Of a stretch of DNA of 64,000 nt, positions 1-7,319 are shown in pieces. The stretch's first letter is position 1. Each line of letters begins with the position of its first letter. A program made the translations under genes and the position numbers. This DNA comes from Pseudaquabacterium pictum (GTDB lineage: Bacteria > Pseudomonadota > Gammaproteobacteria > Burkholderiales > Burkholderiaceae_C): NCBI RefSeq assembly GCF_005403045.1, contig NZ_BJCL01000009.1, forward strand, positions 124,001 through 188,000, written 5' to 3'. The notes beneath the pieces were generated by a model. That model did not search any database, had not been told where the DNA came from, and saw nothing but the letters and a program-made list of their open reading frames with translations.

Positions 1-1023
1 GCCCACCAGGGTGTTGGTGCCCTGCTCGGCGGTGATCGGGCGCTCGGTGTTCTCGCGCAGCGTCAGGCAGGGCACACCGAGTGCCGTGGTCTCTTCCTGC
101 AGGCCACCCGAGTCGGTCAGCACCAGGGTGGCGTCCCGCATCAGGCCCAGCATCTCCAGGTAACCCTGGGGCGGCAACAAGGCCGTGCGCTGCGTGTCGA
201 TCAGGCCGGCCAGGCCGAAGCGCTCGATGTTGTTGCGGGTACGGGGGTGCAGCGCGAACACCAGCGGCAGCTGCGCCGCCACCTCGCCCAGCACCGACAG
301 CAGTGCGCGCAGGGTGTCGGCGTCATCGACATTGGAGGGCCGGTGCAGCGTGACGACGCCGTAACCACCCGCCTGGCGGACCAGCGATGGATCAAAGCCG
401 TGGGCCTGCAAGGTCTCGGCCGCGGGCCGGGCCTTGGGCTTGTTGGCGACCAGGGAGTCGATCATCACGTTGCCCGCGAAGCAGACACGCGCCTCGTCGA
501 TGCCTTCACGCAGCAGGTTGTCCAGCGCGCTGCGCTCGGTGGTGTACAGGCGGTCGGCCACCTGGTCGGTCAACACCCGGTTGATCTCCTCGGGCATCTT
601 GCGGTCCCAGCTGCGCAGCCCGGCCTCCACATGCACCACCGGCACGCTCTTCTTCACCGCGACCAGGGTGCAGGCCAGGGTCGAATTGACGTCGCCGACC
701 ACCAGCACGCAGCTGGGCTGGTGGGCATCGAGCGCGGGCTCGAAGCGCTTCATCACTTCGGCCGTCTGCACCGCATGGGAACCAGAGCCCACCTCCAGGT
801 TCAGGTCGGGCCGGGGCAGGCCCAGGTCATCGAACAGCTGGTGGCTCATGCCCTGGTCGTAGTGCTGGCCGGTGTGCACCAGCAGCGCCGGCAACGGAGG
901 CTGGTGGGTTGCCAGGGCGCGCAGGATCGGCGCCATCTTCATGAAATTGGGGCGGGCCCCCACCACGCACATCACCGGGCCAGTCCGGGGTGCTGCCGTG
1001 GCCACCTGCTCTCGGGTCGTCAT
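1..1023 (-). CDS. wecB: UDP-N-acetylglucosamine 2-epimerase (non-hydrolysing), 3' end cut by window edge
   Basis: Interconverts UDP-GlcNAc and UDP-ManNAc in the cytoplasm, supplying an activated sugar for the exopolysaccharide. The frame is open from an ATG at 1023-1021 to the window edge (341 codons, no stop seen). Family motifs are clear: VVGARPNFMKMAPI near residue 19, GDVNST, HVEAGLRS, PEEINR, a TLHRPSNVD stretch and SGGLQEE near the cut end. The ATG overlaps the stop of the preceding gene as ATGA (1020-1023), so the two are translationally coupled. Full-length homologues are about 370-380 aa, so only some 30-40 residues are missing. wecB is a usual member of PEP-CTERM polysaccharide loci. 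Confidence 0.93.
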   Translation of the reverse strand, partial: MTTREQVATAAPRTGPVMCVVGARPNFMKMAPILRALATHQPPLPALLVHTGQHYDQGMSHQLFDDLGLPRPDLNLEVGSGSHAVQTAEVMKRFEPALDAHQPSCVLVVGDVNSTLACTLVAVKKSVPVVHVEAGLRSWDRKMPEEINRVLTDQVADRLYTTERSALDNLLREGIDEARVCFAGNVMIDSLVANKPKARPAAETLQAHGFDPSLVRQAGGYGVVTLHRPSNVDDADTLRALLSVLGEVAAQLPLVFALHPRTRNNIERFGLAGLIDTQRTALLPPQGYLEMLGLMRDATLVLTDSGGLQEETTALGVPCLTLRENTERPITAEQGTNTLVG

Positions 1024-2132
1024 TTGGGTCCTTCGTCACTGGGCTTCTTCACGGCGGCGACCAGCTGCTGCAGCATCGCGAGCACCTGCAGATTGCTGCG
1101 CTCCAGGCGCAGCAGTCCGCGCTCCAGGCGCTGGATCTGGTCGCCGCGCTGGTCGGCCGACAGCCGCACCAGCTGGCGCGACATCGTGTCGGCGGCCGCC
1201 GGATCGAGTTGCAGCTGGCCCAGGTCGACATCCAGCGCAGCAGCGCCGGTGACCGGGCCGGCAGCGGCGGACAGCTCGCTGTTCATGCTGTCGGCCACCA
1301 CCGGGCGGCGCTGCGGCACGGCGGCCTCCTGGGCGAACTCCTTGACCACGTCGTCGACGTCGACCGCCTCCAGGTGGGTCTTGTCGGCCAGGAAGCCGGC
1401 CAGCAGCACCCGGTCGCACACCGAGTTGATGCGCCGCGGCACACCACCGCTGGCCTTGTAGATGGCCTCGTAGGCGTCGGCACTGAAACTGGGCTTGCCG
1501 GTGGAGCCGGCGCACTTCAGCCGGTGCTCGATGTAGTGCTGCGTCTCGTCCAGGTCCATGGGACCGATGTGGCAGGTGGCCGCCACGCGCTGGCGGAACT
1601 GCTCCATCTCGGGCCGCTGCAGGATCTCCCGGAACTCGGGCTGGCCGACCAGGAAGCTCTGCATCAGCGCCTGGTTGCCGAACTGGAAGTTCGACAGCAT
1701 GCGCAACTCTTCCACCGCACGCGGCGTGAGGTTCTGCGCCTCGTCGACGATCAGCAGGCAACGCTTGCCCTTGCTGGTCTGGCTGATCAGGAAGGCCTCG
1801 AGCGTGATCAGCAGCTCGCTCTTGGGCACATCCTTGACCTTGAAGCCGAAGGACGCACCGACCATGCGCAAGGTGTCCTCGGCGCCCAGCTGGGTGGTGA
1901 CCAGGTGGCCCACCACCACGTTGGTGCCGTGCAGGCCGTCGATCAAGGCCCGCAGCAGCGTGGTCTTGCCGGCACCGATCTCGCCGGTGATGACGATGAA
2001 GCCTTCGTTGCGCGAGACACCATAGTCCAGGTAGGCCTTGGCGCGCCGATGCTGCTTGCTGCCGAAGTAGAAGCTGGGATCGGGATTGAGCTGGAAGGGC
2101 TTGTTGGTCAGCCCGTAGAAGGATTCATACAT
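1020..2132 (-). CDS. XrtA/PEP-CTERM system-associated ATPase (ExeA-like)
   Basis: A 370-aa AAA-type ATPase of the family that accompanies exosortase A polysaccharide loci and resembles ExeA/GspA ATPases. Residues 1-45 carry the YESFYGL/PFQLNPDP opening typical of the family. Walker A is G50-EIGAG-K56-TT, and Walker B is LLIVD130-E131. The C-terminal ~90 residues look like a helical, low-complexity extension. The gene follows the barrel-protein gene after 2 nt and overlaps wecB, so it sits mid-operon. Its exact role is not established; an energising or assembly role in surface polysaccharide or PEP-CTERM export is inferred from gene company. Confidence 0.9.
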   Translation of the reverse strand: MYESFYGLTNKPFQLNPDPSFYFGSKQHRRAKAYLDYGVSRNEGFIVITGEIGAGKTTLLRALIDGLHGTNVVVGHLVTTQLGAEDTLRMVGASFGFKVKDVPKSELLITLEAFLISQTSKGKRCLLIVDEAQNLTPRAVEELRMLSNFQFGNQALMQSFLVGQPEFREILQRPEMEQFRQRVAATCHIGPMDLDETQHYIEHRLKCAGSTGKPSFSADAYEAIYKASGGVPRRINSVCDRVLLAGFLADKTHLEAVDVDDVVKEFAQEAAVPQRRPVVADSMNSELSAAAGPVTGAAALDVDLGQLQLDPAAADTMSRQLVRLSADQRGDQIQRLERGLLRLERSNLQVLAMLQQLVAAVKKPSDEGPK

Positions 2133-2134
2133 GG

Positions 2135-3700
2135 CTAGAACCGGATGCCGTACGAGGCGGCGATCGCGCTCTCGTCGTAAGGTTTCAGGGCCGTCCTGTA
2201 GGCGCCGCGCCGCACCGAGACCGTGGCGAAGCTGGCAGGTGTCAGGCTCGTGTTGTAGAGCAGTTCCACACGGGTCTGCCGGTTGGACTGCACCGCTGTG
2301 TCGCCGTTGCCGCGCATGGCGGTCAGCGTCAGCGCCATCGACGAGCCGGGGGTGAGCTGGTGTGACCAGCTGACCGACAGGTTCGACAGCGCGACCGCGC
2401 CCGACAGGCCCAGATCATCGGCCGCCGCCGACAGCGTGTCGGCCCGTTGCGTGTTGCTGCGGCTGATCGACGCCGCCACGCTGTCGCGACGGCCGTTCCA
2501 GACGACGGAAAACTCCTGCGCCTCCTGGATGGTCACCGCCGACGAGAGAAAGCCGATCGACGGGATGCGGGTCGGGTCGAGGCCCAGCTCGACCAGCCGC
2601 CGCCGGACGGCCGCGTCGCGCTCCACTGCGTTGGTGATCGACGCGAACTGCAACGCCACCAGCTGGTAGATCACATCCGGCCCGCCCTGCGCCAGATTGC
2701 CGGCCGTCGACAGCGAACGGCTGTTCCGGTAGCTGAAGCTCAGTCTGGCCAAGCGGTGCTGCGCGGTCACCGAATGGGATCGCCCGAACGCGCGCTGGTC
2801 CAGATCGGCGGAGACCCGCGTTCTGGGCGACGGCGCCCAGACGGCACCCACGCCCCAGGTGGCATCGCTCTGGCGCTCCAGGCTGGTCAGGTTGGACTGC
2901 TCGACACCTGCACGCACGTTGACCGACAGGTCGATGTCGTCGAGGTTGCTGCCCAGTCCGGCGGTCAGCCGGTTGGTCTGGGTGACACGGCCGCGCTTGA
3001 AGTCCGAGGTCAGGTGCGACGCCTCGACCGACCAGCCGACGCGTGCGGCCGTCCGCGGCTCGAACTTGGCATTGGCCGACGTGGTGACCGAATCGCCGGT
3101 GCCACGGCCGGATGCATCGGTGATGGCGTGCGACACCGACGCGGTGTACCGCATCCCGGGCCCCAGATTGCCGCGCAGCGTCGGCGCCACCTGCAATGTG
3201 CGCACCTCGGTGCTGTTGACGTTGTTGCTGGCGACACCACCTGGCTGGACGCCGAAGGCAGACACGGCACTCTGCGCGATGCTGGCAGAGGCGTTCAGCC
3301 GCAGCCGGTTTTCCAGCAGGTCGGCCAGCAAGCTGGCGTTCAGCGCGTTCTGTACCGTGTTGCGACCACTGTGGCGCGCATGCAGATCACCGCTGAGTGT
3401 GTAGTCCAGCAAGCCCTGCGCGGCGCTGGAACGTGTGCGCAAGCCCACCCCCGCATTCAAGCGCGTGATGGCGTCACCGCGACCCAGTTCACTCATCAGG
3501 TGGTTGTCGGTGAACGTCTGGGTGACGGAGATGAACGGCGTCACGGCGACGGTGCGTGCCAGCCCTGGCTGATCGGCGGCCAGCACGACGCCACTGGCCA
3601 GCGCACCGGCGGCGGCCGACACGACAGCCCTGGGCCAACCACCCGCGCGCAGCGAAGTCGGCGGCAGCGCGGACGCTCGCCTAGCCGGCTTTCGCGGCAT
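2135..3700 (-). CDS. PEP-CTERM system-associated outer-membrane beta-barrel protein
   Basis: Predicted 521-aa outer-membrane protein found beside the tyrosine kinase and ATPase in exosortase A polysaccharide loci. From the ATG at 3700 it has an arginine-rich N-terminus, a hydrophobic stretch (residues ~25-40) and a likely signal-peptidase site after VVLAA near residue 42. The mature part is rich in alternating polar/hydrophobic strands (VGWSVEASHL, LSVSWSHQLT) and ends in GIRF, a typical barrel-terminal aromatic. The frame is open further upstream to 3787, but those 29 residues are an out-of-frame reading of the kinase's Tyr-Gly repeat and lack signal-peptide character, so the start at 3700 (20-nt overlap with the kinase) is preferred. 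A polysaccharide outer-membrane conduit role is inferred. Confidence 0.8.
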   Translation of the reverse strand: MPRKPARRASALPPTSLRAGGWPRAVVSAAAGALASGVVLAADQPGLARTVAVTPFISVTQTFTDNHLMSELGRGDAITRLNAGVGLRTRSSAAQGLLDYTLSGDLHARHSGRNTVQNALNASLLADLLENRLRLNASASIAQSAVSAFGVQPGGVASNNVNSTEVRTLQVAPTLRGNLGPGMRYTASVSHAITDASGRGTGDSVTTSANAKFEPRTAARVGWSVEASHLTSDFKRGRVTQTNRLTAGLGSNLDDIDLSVNVRAGVEQSNLTSLERQSDATWGVGAVWAPSPRTRVSADLDQRAFGRSHSVTAQHRLARLSFSYRNSRSLSTAGNLAQGGPDVIYQLVALQFASITNAVERDAAVRRRLVELGLDPTRIPSIGFLSSAVTIQEAQEFSVVWNGRRDSVAASISRSNTQRADTLSAAADDLGLSGAVALSNLSVSWSHQLTPGSSMALTLTAMRGNGDTAVQSNRQTRVELLYNTSLTPASFATVSVRRGAYRTALKPYDESAIAASYGIRF

Positions 3701-4646
3701 TGGGCAGCCCCCCGCCTTCCGCTGGCGCGGCATCGCCATAGCCATAAGTCTCACCGTAGCCGTACCCGTAGCCATAGCCGTAGCCATAGGCGCCCTGCGT
3801 GTCCGTGCGCGCCTTGTTCAGCAACATCATCCGGATCGGGCACTGGTCGATGGTGGACAGGGCATGTTCCACATCGGCCTGCAAGGTCTTGCCGGCATGC
3901 ACGACCAGCACCACCTGCCCCATCTGCGTGGCCAGCACCCGTGCCTCGGTCGTCAGCAGCAACGGCGGAGAATCAAAGATGATGATCCGGTCGGGGTAGC
4001 GGGAGGCCATGTCGCTGAGTAGCTGGCGCATCGCATCGCTGGCCAGCAATTCCGTGGACTTGGGATGCGGCCGACCGCTCGGCAGGATGGTCAGCTTGTC
4101 GATGTTGGTGCGCATGAGCACATCGCTCATCTCAGCCTTGCCTTCCAGCAGATCGAGCAAGCCGGGCGCCTCGGTGAGCCCCAGCTTCTTCAGCACGGAC
4201 GGCCGGGCCACATCGGCGTCGACCAGCATCACCGTGTGGTCCAGTTCCGAGGCGATGCTCATCGCCAGGTTGATGGCCGTGAAGCTCTTGCCCTCGCCCG
4301 GCATGGCACTGGTCATCATGATCAGGTTGCCATGGTTGACCCGCGCACCGTCCTTCCCGACGGCGTTCTTGATCAAGGGCCGCTTGATCACGCGGTACTG
4401 GTCAGCGGTGTGCGAGCGCGGGGCCGCGGGCACCAGATAGCCGGCGGCAGCCAATGCGACCAAGTCGAGCTGCACCTGCTTGGACAGGACCGCAGCGGGC
4501 GCCTCGACCGGGACTGGCACCGGTTGCGGCGGTGCGATGGCCGGCGCCCCAGCGGGCACGGCGGGTACCGGATCATCCGCCAGCTCGATGCCTGCCGCCC
4601 GGATCTTGGCCAGCCGTTCCGCCGCCTGTTCAATCAAGCTGCTCAT
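3681..4646 (-). CDS. epsG: XrtA-associated tyrosine autokinase (BY-kinase)
   Basis: Cytoplasmic bacterial tyrosine kinase that works with the chain-length protein encoded just upstream to control polysaccharide length and export. The ATG at 4646 gives 321 aa; an in-frame TTG at 4655 overlapping the previous stop is possible but less likely. Seen: a Pro/Ala linker (residues ~25-55), Walker A AMPGEGKS near residue 115, Walker A' MLVDADVARPS near 143, and Walker B IIIFDSPP. The C-terminus has eight tyrosines in an 18-residue Tyr-Gly run, the usual place for the autophosphorylated tyrosine cluster, here unusually regular. The symbol follows epsG of methylotroph loci; assignment to the family is firm, the symbol less so. 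Confidence 0.9.
   Translation of the reverse strand: MSSLIEQAAERLAKIRAAGIELADDPVPAVPAGAPAIAPPQPVPVPVEAPAAVLSKQVQLDLVALAAAGYLVPAAPRSHTADQYRVIKRPLIKNAVGKDGARVNHGNLIMMTSAMPGEGKSFTAINLAMSIASELDHTVMLVDADVARPSVLKKLGLTEAPGLLDLLEGKAEMSDVLMRTNIDKLTILPSGRPHPKSTELLASDAMRQLLSDMASRYPDRIIIFDSPPLLLTTEARVLATQMGQVVLVVHAGKTLQADVEHALSTIDQCPIRMMLLNKARTDTQGAYGYGYGYGYGYGETYGYGDAAPAEGGGLPNAAKAG
3735..3788 (-). repeat. 6-bp tandem repeat encoding the (Tyr-Gly)n tail of the BY-kinase
   Basis: On the minus strand TAT/TAC-GGC/GGT/GGG units run six times, are broken by GAG ACT (Glu-Thr), then occur twice more: 18 codons with eight tyrosines. Codon alternation (TAT vs TAC, GGC vs GGG) shows the array is not a very recent pure slippage product. 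A 6-bp unit keeps frame on expansion or contraction, so the number of phosphorylatable tyrosines could vary between strains. Confidence 0.9.
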
Positions 4647-4651
4647 GCGAT

Positions 4652-6238
4652 TCAACCCACTTGCCGCGCGGCAAGAATCGAGACCGTGACGATCGCCACC
4701 AGATAGGACGCCAGCAGGCCGCCAGAGCCAGCCAGGAACCGGATGCGCCCGGAGCGCTCACGCTTGCGGTCGTCGTCGCTCAGGATCATCGAGACCACGC
4801 CCAGCAAGGGCAGACCGGTCTTGGCGCGCAACTGGTGCACGTCGTCGAAGACCGGGCGCACCTGGGACGCCACGAAGGTCACGCCCAATCCTGCGGCGAC
4901 CGACAAGCCCAGCGCCACCAGCAGCAACAGCATGCGGTTCGGCGACACCGGCTTGGGCGATACCCGCGGCGGATCGATCAGCCGGAAGTCCACCACGCCC
5001 GAGGCCATGTCCAGGTCGCCCGACATCACGGCGGACTGCCTGCGCGCCACCAGGTCTTCGTAGTTCTTCTTGACGATGGCGTAGTCGCGGTTCAGCTGCG
5101 CCGCCTCCGCCTCGATCTGGGGCGACGTCCGGGTGAGCGACTTCGCCTGTGCGTAGCGGGCCTGGAACTCCGAGACGCGGGCGCGCAAGGCCGCGACCTG
5201 CACCTCGGATGTGGCCAACATCCGCGCCAGCTCCTGCGATGCCAGGCTGGCGTTCGGCCCGCCGTTGGACGCCGGCATGGCCAGGGCAGCCTTGCGCAGC
5301 TCGGCAACTTCCTTGGCCTTCTGCCGTTCCAGGTCGGCAATCAGGCGGCGCGTGCTCGCGACATCCGGATGCTGTTCGGTGTAGCGCTGCAGCAGGCCGT
5401 CCAGGTTGCGACGCTGCGCTTCCAACCGCCCATCGATCTCAGGCGTTGCAACCGAGATCGAGGACTCCTGCAACAGGCTCTGCGTGACGGAATCGGCCGC
5501 GCTGCCACCCCTTTCGGCAGCCAGCTGCTTCTTCGCCGCATCGCGCGACTGCTCGGCTTCGCGCAGCTGCAGCTTTGCTGCCTCCAGCGCCTGCGAGGCC
5601 TCGGCCAGGCGGCTGGCGGAGTCCTTGCCGTCGCCCGTCTGCAAGTCGATGTTGCGCAGCCGGAAATCCTTCAGGCGCCCTTCCGCCTCTTCCAGCTTGG
5701 TCTCGTAGGTCTTGATCTGCTCGTCCAGGAACACCTTGGCCGAATCCGTGTCCTTGCGGCTGGCGCCGAGGCTGGACTCGACGAAGATGGACACCATCGA
5801 CTGGATCACCCGCTTGGACTTGTCCTTGTCCGACTCCTGGTAGCTCAAGGTGTACAGGTTGTCGCGGCCGGTGGACCTGATGGAGACCTCCTTCATCAGC
5901 CGTTCGATCAGCGCCTCCTGCTGCGCCTTGGACTCGCTCTTGAGGTCCAGATCGGCCATGCGCACCAGCTTCTCGATGTTCGGCCGGCTGAGCAGCGTGC
6001 GGCTGAGCATCGCCACCTGCTGATCCACGTTGGGCTGGACGGCCAGCCCCGACATCAGCGGCTTCAGGATCGACTGGGTGTCGACGTAGATGCGTGCAGT
6101 GGCCTCGAACCGGTCGGGCACCTTGAACGCCACGACCGCGCCGACAGCACCCACCACCCAGGCCACCACCAGGCCGGCCCAGCGGAAACGCCACATGCCG
6201 CGCGCGACCGCGCCAATCTGTGCGATCAGTTCTTCCAT
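4652..6238 (-). CDS. XrtA-associated polysaccharide chain-length determinant (Wzz/EpsF-like)
   Basis: Inner-membrane polysaccharide co-polymerase of 528 aa that sets polymer length and recruits the tyrosine kinase. A first membrane segment lies at residues ~18-38 (GLVVAWVVGAVGAVVAF), followed by a long, charged, coiled-coil periplasmic region (residues ~120-400, rich in EAKLQLREAEQ-type heptads). Two more hydrophobic segments occur: one after the PxxP-like SPKPVSPNRM (residues ~425-450) and one at the C-terminus (GLLASYLVAIVTVSILAA). The stop lies only a few bases from the kinase ATG, indicating one transcript. Length and topology match the PEP-CTERM chain-length family. Confidence 0.9.
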   Translation of the reverse strand: MEELIAQIGAVARGMWRFRWAGLVVAWVVGAVGAVVAFKVPDRFEATARIYVDTQSILKPLMSGLAVQPNVDQQVAMLSRTLLSRPNIEKLVRMADLDLKSESKAQQEALIERLMKEVSIRSTGRDNLYTLSYQESDKDKSKRVIQSMVSIFVESSLGASRKDTDSAKVFLDEQIKTYETKLEEAEGRLKDFRLRNIDLQTGDGKDSASRLAEASQALEAAKLQLREAEQSRDAAKKQLAAERGGSAADSVTQSLLQESSISVATPEIDGRLEAQRRNLDGLLQRYTEQHPDVASTRRLIADLERQKAKEVAELRKAALAMPASNGGPNASLASQELARMLATSEVQVAALRARVSEFQARYAQAKSLTRTSPQIEAEAAQLNRDYAIVKKNYEDLVARRQSAVMSGDLDMASGVVDFRLIDPPRVSPKPVSPNRMLLLLVALGLSVAAGLGVTFVASQVRPVFDDVHQLRAKTGLPLLGVVSMILSDDDRKRERSGRIRFLAGSGGLLASYLVAIVTVSILAARQVG

Positions 6239-6283
6239 GTTTGTCGCCCGGTCAGGTCAGGTCGTGGGACGTCAGGCGAAGTC

Positions 6284-6919
6284 TCAAAAGAGGCTTTGCG
6301 GAATGACCAGGATGTCACCCGGCCGCATCTCGACGTTGGCCGACACGTCACCACGCTTGATCAGGTCCTTCAGGCGCACCGCGTACTGCTTGCCGCCATC
6401 GCTGGTGCGCAGGATGGTGGCGCTGTTGCCCGCCGCGAAGTCGGTGAGGCCGCCCACGGCGATCATGACGTCCAGCAACGTCATGTTCTTTTTGTAGTTC
6501 AGAAACTGCGGCTTGGCGGCCTCGCCCACCACGCGGATCTGCTCGCTGTAGGGGCCGACGAAGCTGGTCACCAGCACGGTGACCACAGGATCGCGCACGT
6601 ACTTCGACAGCTGCGCCTCGACATCGCGCGCCAGTTGGGTCGATGTCTTGCCCTGCGCGACGATTTCCTCCACCAGCGGCGCGGCCACCTTGCCATCGGG
6701 CCGAACGGGCACCGACATGGACAGCTCCGGATTGCGCCAGACGATGATGTTGAGGTTGTCGCCTGCGCCGATGATGTAGGTGTAGGCGTCCGACGTCTCG
6801 GCCGTGGCCGGCGCAGGCGGATGGGTCGGCCCTGACGCGCAGGCCGTGAGCCCGACCACAGCCGCACCGAGGGCACCCCAGGCAATCCAGCGCGACAGGC
6901 TGTCCAGAATCAACTTCAT
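6284..6919 (-). CDS. Polysaccharide export lipoprotein, Wza/KpsD-type (XrtA-associated)
   Basis: Outer-membrane polysaccharide export lipoprotein, 211 aa, first gene of the exopolysaccharide operon. The ATG at 6919 is supported by AAGGA eight bases upstream and by the signal peptide it creates: a hydrophobic run at residues 12-26 ending in lipobox L24-T-A-C27. The mature protein has the polysaccharide-export domain (YIIGAGDNLNIIVWRNPEL; RPDGKVAAPLVEEI) and an SLBB-like segment (VVGEAAKPQFLNY). Further upstream codons are open but give no signal peptide. It is short compared with E. coli Wza, as usual for this sub-family, so the barrel protein in the same operon may supply the outer-membrane pore. 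Confidence 0.9.
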   Translation of the reverse strand: MKLILDSLSRWIAWGALGAAVVGLTACASGPTHPPAPATAETSDAYTYIIGAGDNLNIIVWRNPELSMSVPVRPDGKVAAPLVEEIVAQGKTSTQLARDVEAQLSKYVRDPVVTVLVTSFVGPYSEQIRVVGEAAKPQFLNYKKNMTLLDVMIAVGGLTDFAAGNSATILRTSDGGKQYAVRLKDLIKRGDVSANVEMRPGDILVIPQSLF

Positions 6920-6976
6920 CTTCGGGTCCTTGTTCAGATCGGTGCGCGCCAGGCGAATTCGACCAGGCGGAGCCGG

Positions 6977-6992
6977 CGCGCGGCGCATGCCA
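6977..6992 (-). promoter_or_regulatory. Possible sigma-54 promoter of the exopolysaccharide operon
   Basis: Minus-strand TGGCATGCGCCGCGCC has TGGCA at -24 and GC at -12 with exactly 10 nt between GG and GC; the -12 box lacks the preferred TT. It lies about 58 nt upstream of the wza-type ATG. The match is partial and chance occurrence in GC-rich DNA is possible. Confidence 0.3.
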
Positions 6993-7227
6993 GCATGGCA
7001 GCCTGCCACCGGCAATCGCAGGACGCAGATGATCGCATAGCGTCTGTGCGTGGCGAACACCGGACAGGTGACCCGTCGGCCACCCGCACCCAAGACTTCA
7101 CGGATTCATCGTCACCCAGCCCGAAATCCATCGCCGCCAACGACGAATGAACGGCTGAACCCGACTTCCAGCGGAGTTCGACGGAACCACTTTGGCGCAC
7201 TGCGGCAACATCCGGCTGGTCCAGGAT

Positions 7228-7243
7228 TGGCACCGGACGCGCA
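7228..7243 (+). promoter_or_regulatory. Possible sigma-54 promoter of the oxidase/ligase cluster
   Basis: TGGCACCGGACGCGCA has a perfect TGGCAC -24 element and GC at -12 with the required 10-nt spacing; the bases before GC are CG-rich instead of TT. It lies about 75 nt before the ATG of the flavoenzyme gene. Suggestive only. Confidence 0.3.
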
Positions 7244-7319
7244 CAATCCCAACGCCGATGCCGCACGGCGCCACCCAATGCGCAGGCCGTGCCGCCACCC
7301 CCTGCTGGAGTCCCATCCC

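Larger units (their letters stand above)
6920..7319. other. Divergent intergenic region between the exopolysaccharide operon and the oxidase cluster
   Basis: About 400 nt without a supported gene. It must hold both divergent promoters. Frames open through it on both strands are continuations of the flanking genes without start-site support. The only signals I can point to are two GG-N10-GC elements with TGGCA at the -24 position, one facing each way (minus 6977-6992, plus 7228-7243). No clear terminator, RNA gene or long repeat is visible. Confidence 0.6.

Noticed and set aside
2135-3787. Barrel-protein start at 3787
   Set aside because: The added residues are a frame-shifted reading of the kinase's Tyr-Gly repeat and give no signal peptide; the ATG at 3700 does.
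3735-3788. Tandem repeat considered as a CRISPR or regulatory repeat
   Set aside because: It is a 6-bp in-frame coding repeat within the kinase gene; no spacers or cas genes.
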